A stretch of 6,598 bases of DNA from an uncultured Flavobacteriales bacterium (GTDB lineage: Bacteria; Bacteroidota; Bacteroidia; Flavobacteriales; Flavobacteriaceae), in contig CAJVXR010000081.1 in the NCBI GenBank assembly GCA_913009535.1, forward strand, positions 1 through 6,598, in the 5' to 3' direction. The notes beneath the pieces were generated by a model that was not told the DNA's origin, did no database searches, and saw nothing but the letters and a program-made list of their open reading frames with translations. This document shows positions 6,459 through 6,598 of this stretch, in pieces. The position numbers were made by a program, and so were the translations under genes. Position 1 is the stretch's first letter; each line of letters begins with the position of its first letter.

Positions 6459-6598
6459 ATGTCTAAAACAAAAAATATTGCAATTATTGCCCATGTAGAT
6501 CACGGTAAAACAACTTTGGTGGATAAAATTATGTTTCATTGTGAGTTGTTTAGAGAGAATGAAAATAAGGGTGATTTGATTTTAGATAACAATGACTT
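6459..6598 (+). CDS. typA: TypA/BipA ribosome-associated GTPase, N-terminal part
   Basis: The visible 46 codons begin MSKTKNIAIIAHVDHGKTTL. The G1/P-loop AHVDHGKTT is at residues 11-19, and the region after it, VDKIMFHCELFRENENKGDLILDNND, is diagnostic for TypA/BipA. LepA and EF-G have different sequence between the P-loop and switch I. TypA is a translational GTPase of the EF-G family that binds the 70S ribosome and supports ribosome assembly, stress and low-temperature growth in other bacteria. The gene runs off the window end; full TypA proteins are about 600 residues. The start is fixed by the family's usual N-terminus, and no Shine-Dalgarno sequence precedes it. Confidence 0.93.
   Translation, partial: MSKTKNIAIIAHVDHGKTTLVDKIMFHCELFRENENKGDLILDNND

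Overview
The window looks like an ordinary, tightly packed chromosomal stretch from a member of the Bacteroidota, most likely a flavobacterium. Several things point that way. The DNA is strongly AT-rich. None of the start codons has a recognisable Shine-Dalgarno sequence. Two promoter -7 boxes match the Bacteroidetes consensus TAnnTTTG. Two signal peptides end in the typical '...FSQ'. The protein family variants (DnaJ tail, NatA-type ATPase, a sigma-54 activator without HTH, TypA) all read as flavobacterial.

Layout: positions 3-77 hold the last 24 codons of a gene that is probably dnaJ. From 152 to 5533 there is a compact run of five plus-strand genes with gaps of -1, 3, 9 and 13 bases. They are a NatA-type ABC ATPase, its ABC-2 permease, an NtrC-type response regulator without a DNA-binding domain, a secreted M28 metallopeptidase with a PA-like domain, and a secreted DinB-fold protein. 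A minus-strand kdsA (KDO-8-phosphate synthase) follows, running convergently into the run. Its stop codon and that of the DinB-fold gene share the palindrome TTAA, leaving no room for a terminator. A 119-base divergent intergenic region then separates kdsA from typA/bipA, which is cut by the window end.

How the genes may work together: the ATPase and permease clearly form one exporter. The regulator directly behind them could couple transporter expression or envelope state to sigma-54, but it lacks an HTH and no sensor kinase is present. The two secreted proteins act outside the cytoplasm and are linked to the exporter only by position. KdsA makes a precursor of the LPS inner core. TypA is a ribosome-associated GTPase. 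A common envelope or stress theme is an inference.

I found no mobile element, CRISPR array, tRNA, rRNA or tandem repeat, and no convincing undescribed system. The most interesting points are the unusual regulator (no HTH, altered sensor II motif) in an exporter operon, the shared TTAA stop codons, and a secreted DinB-fold protein with an Asp in place of one metal-site His.
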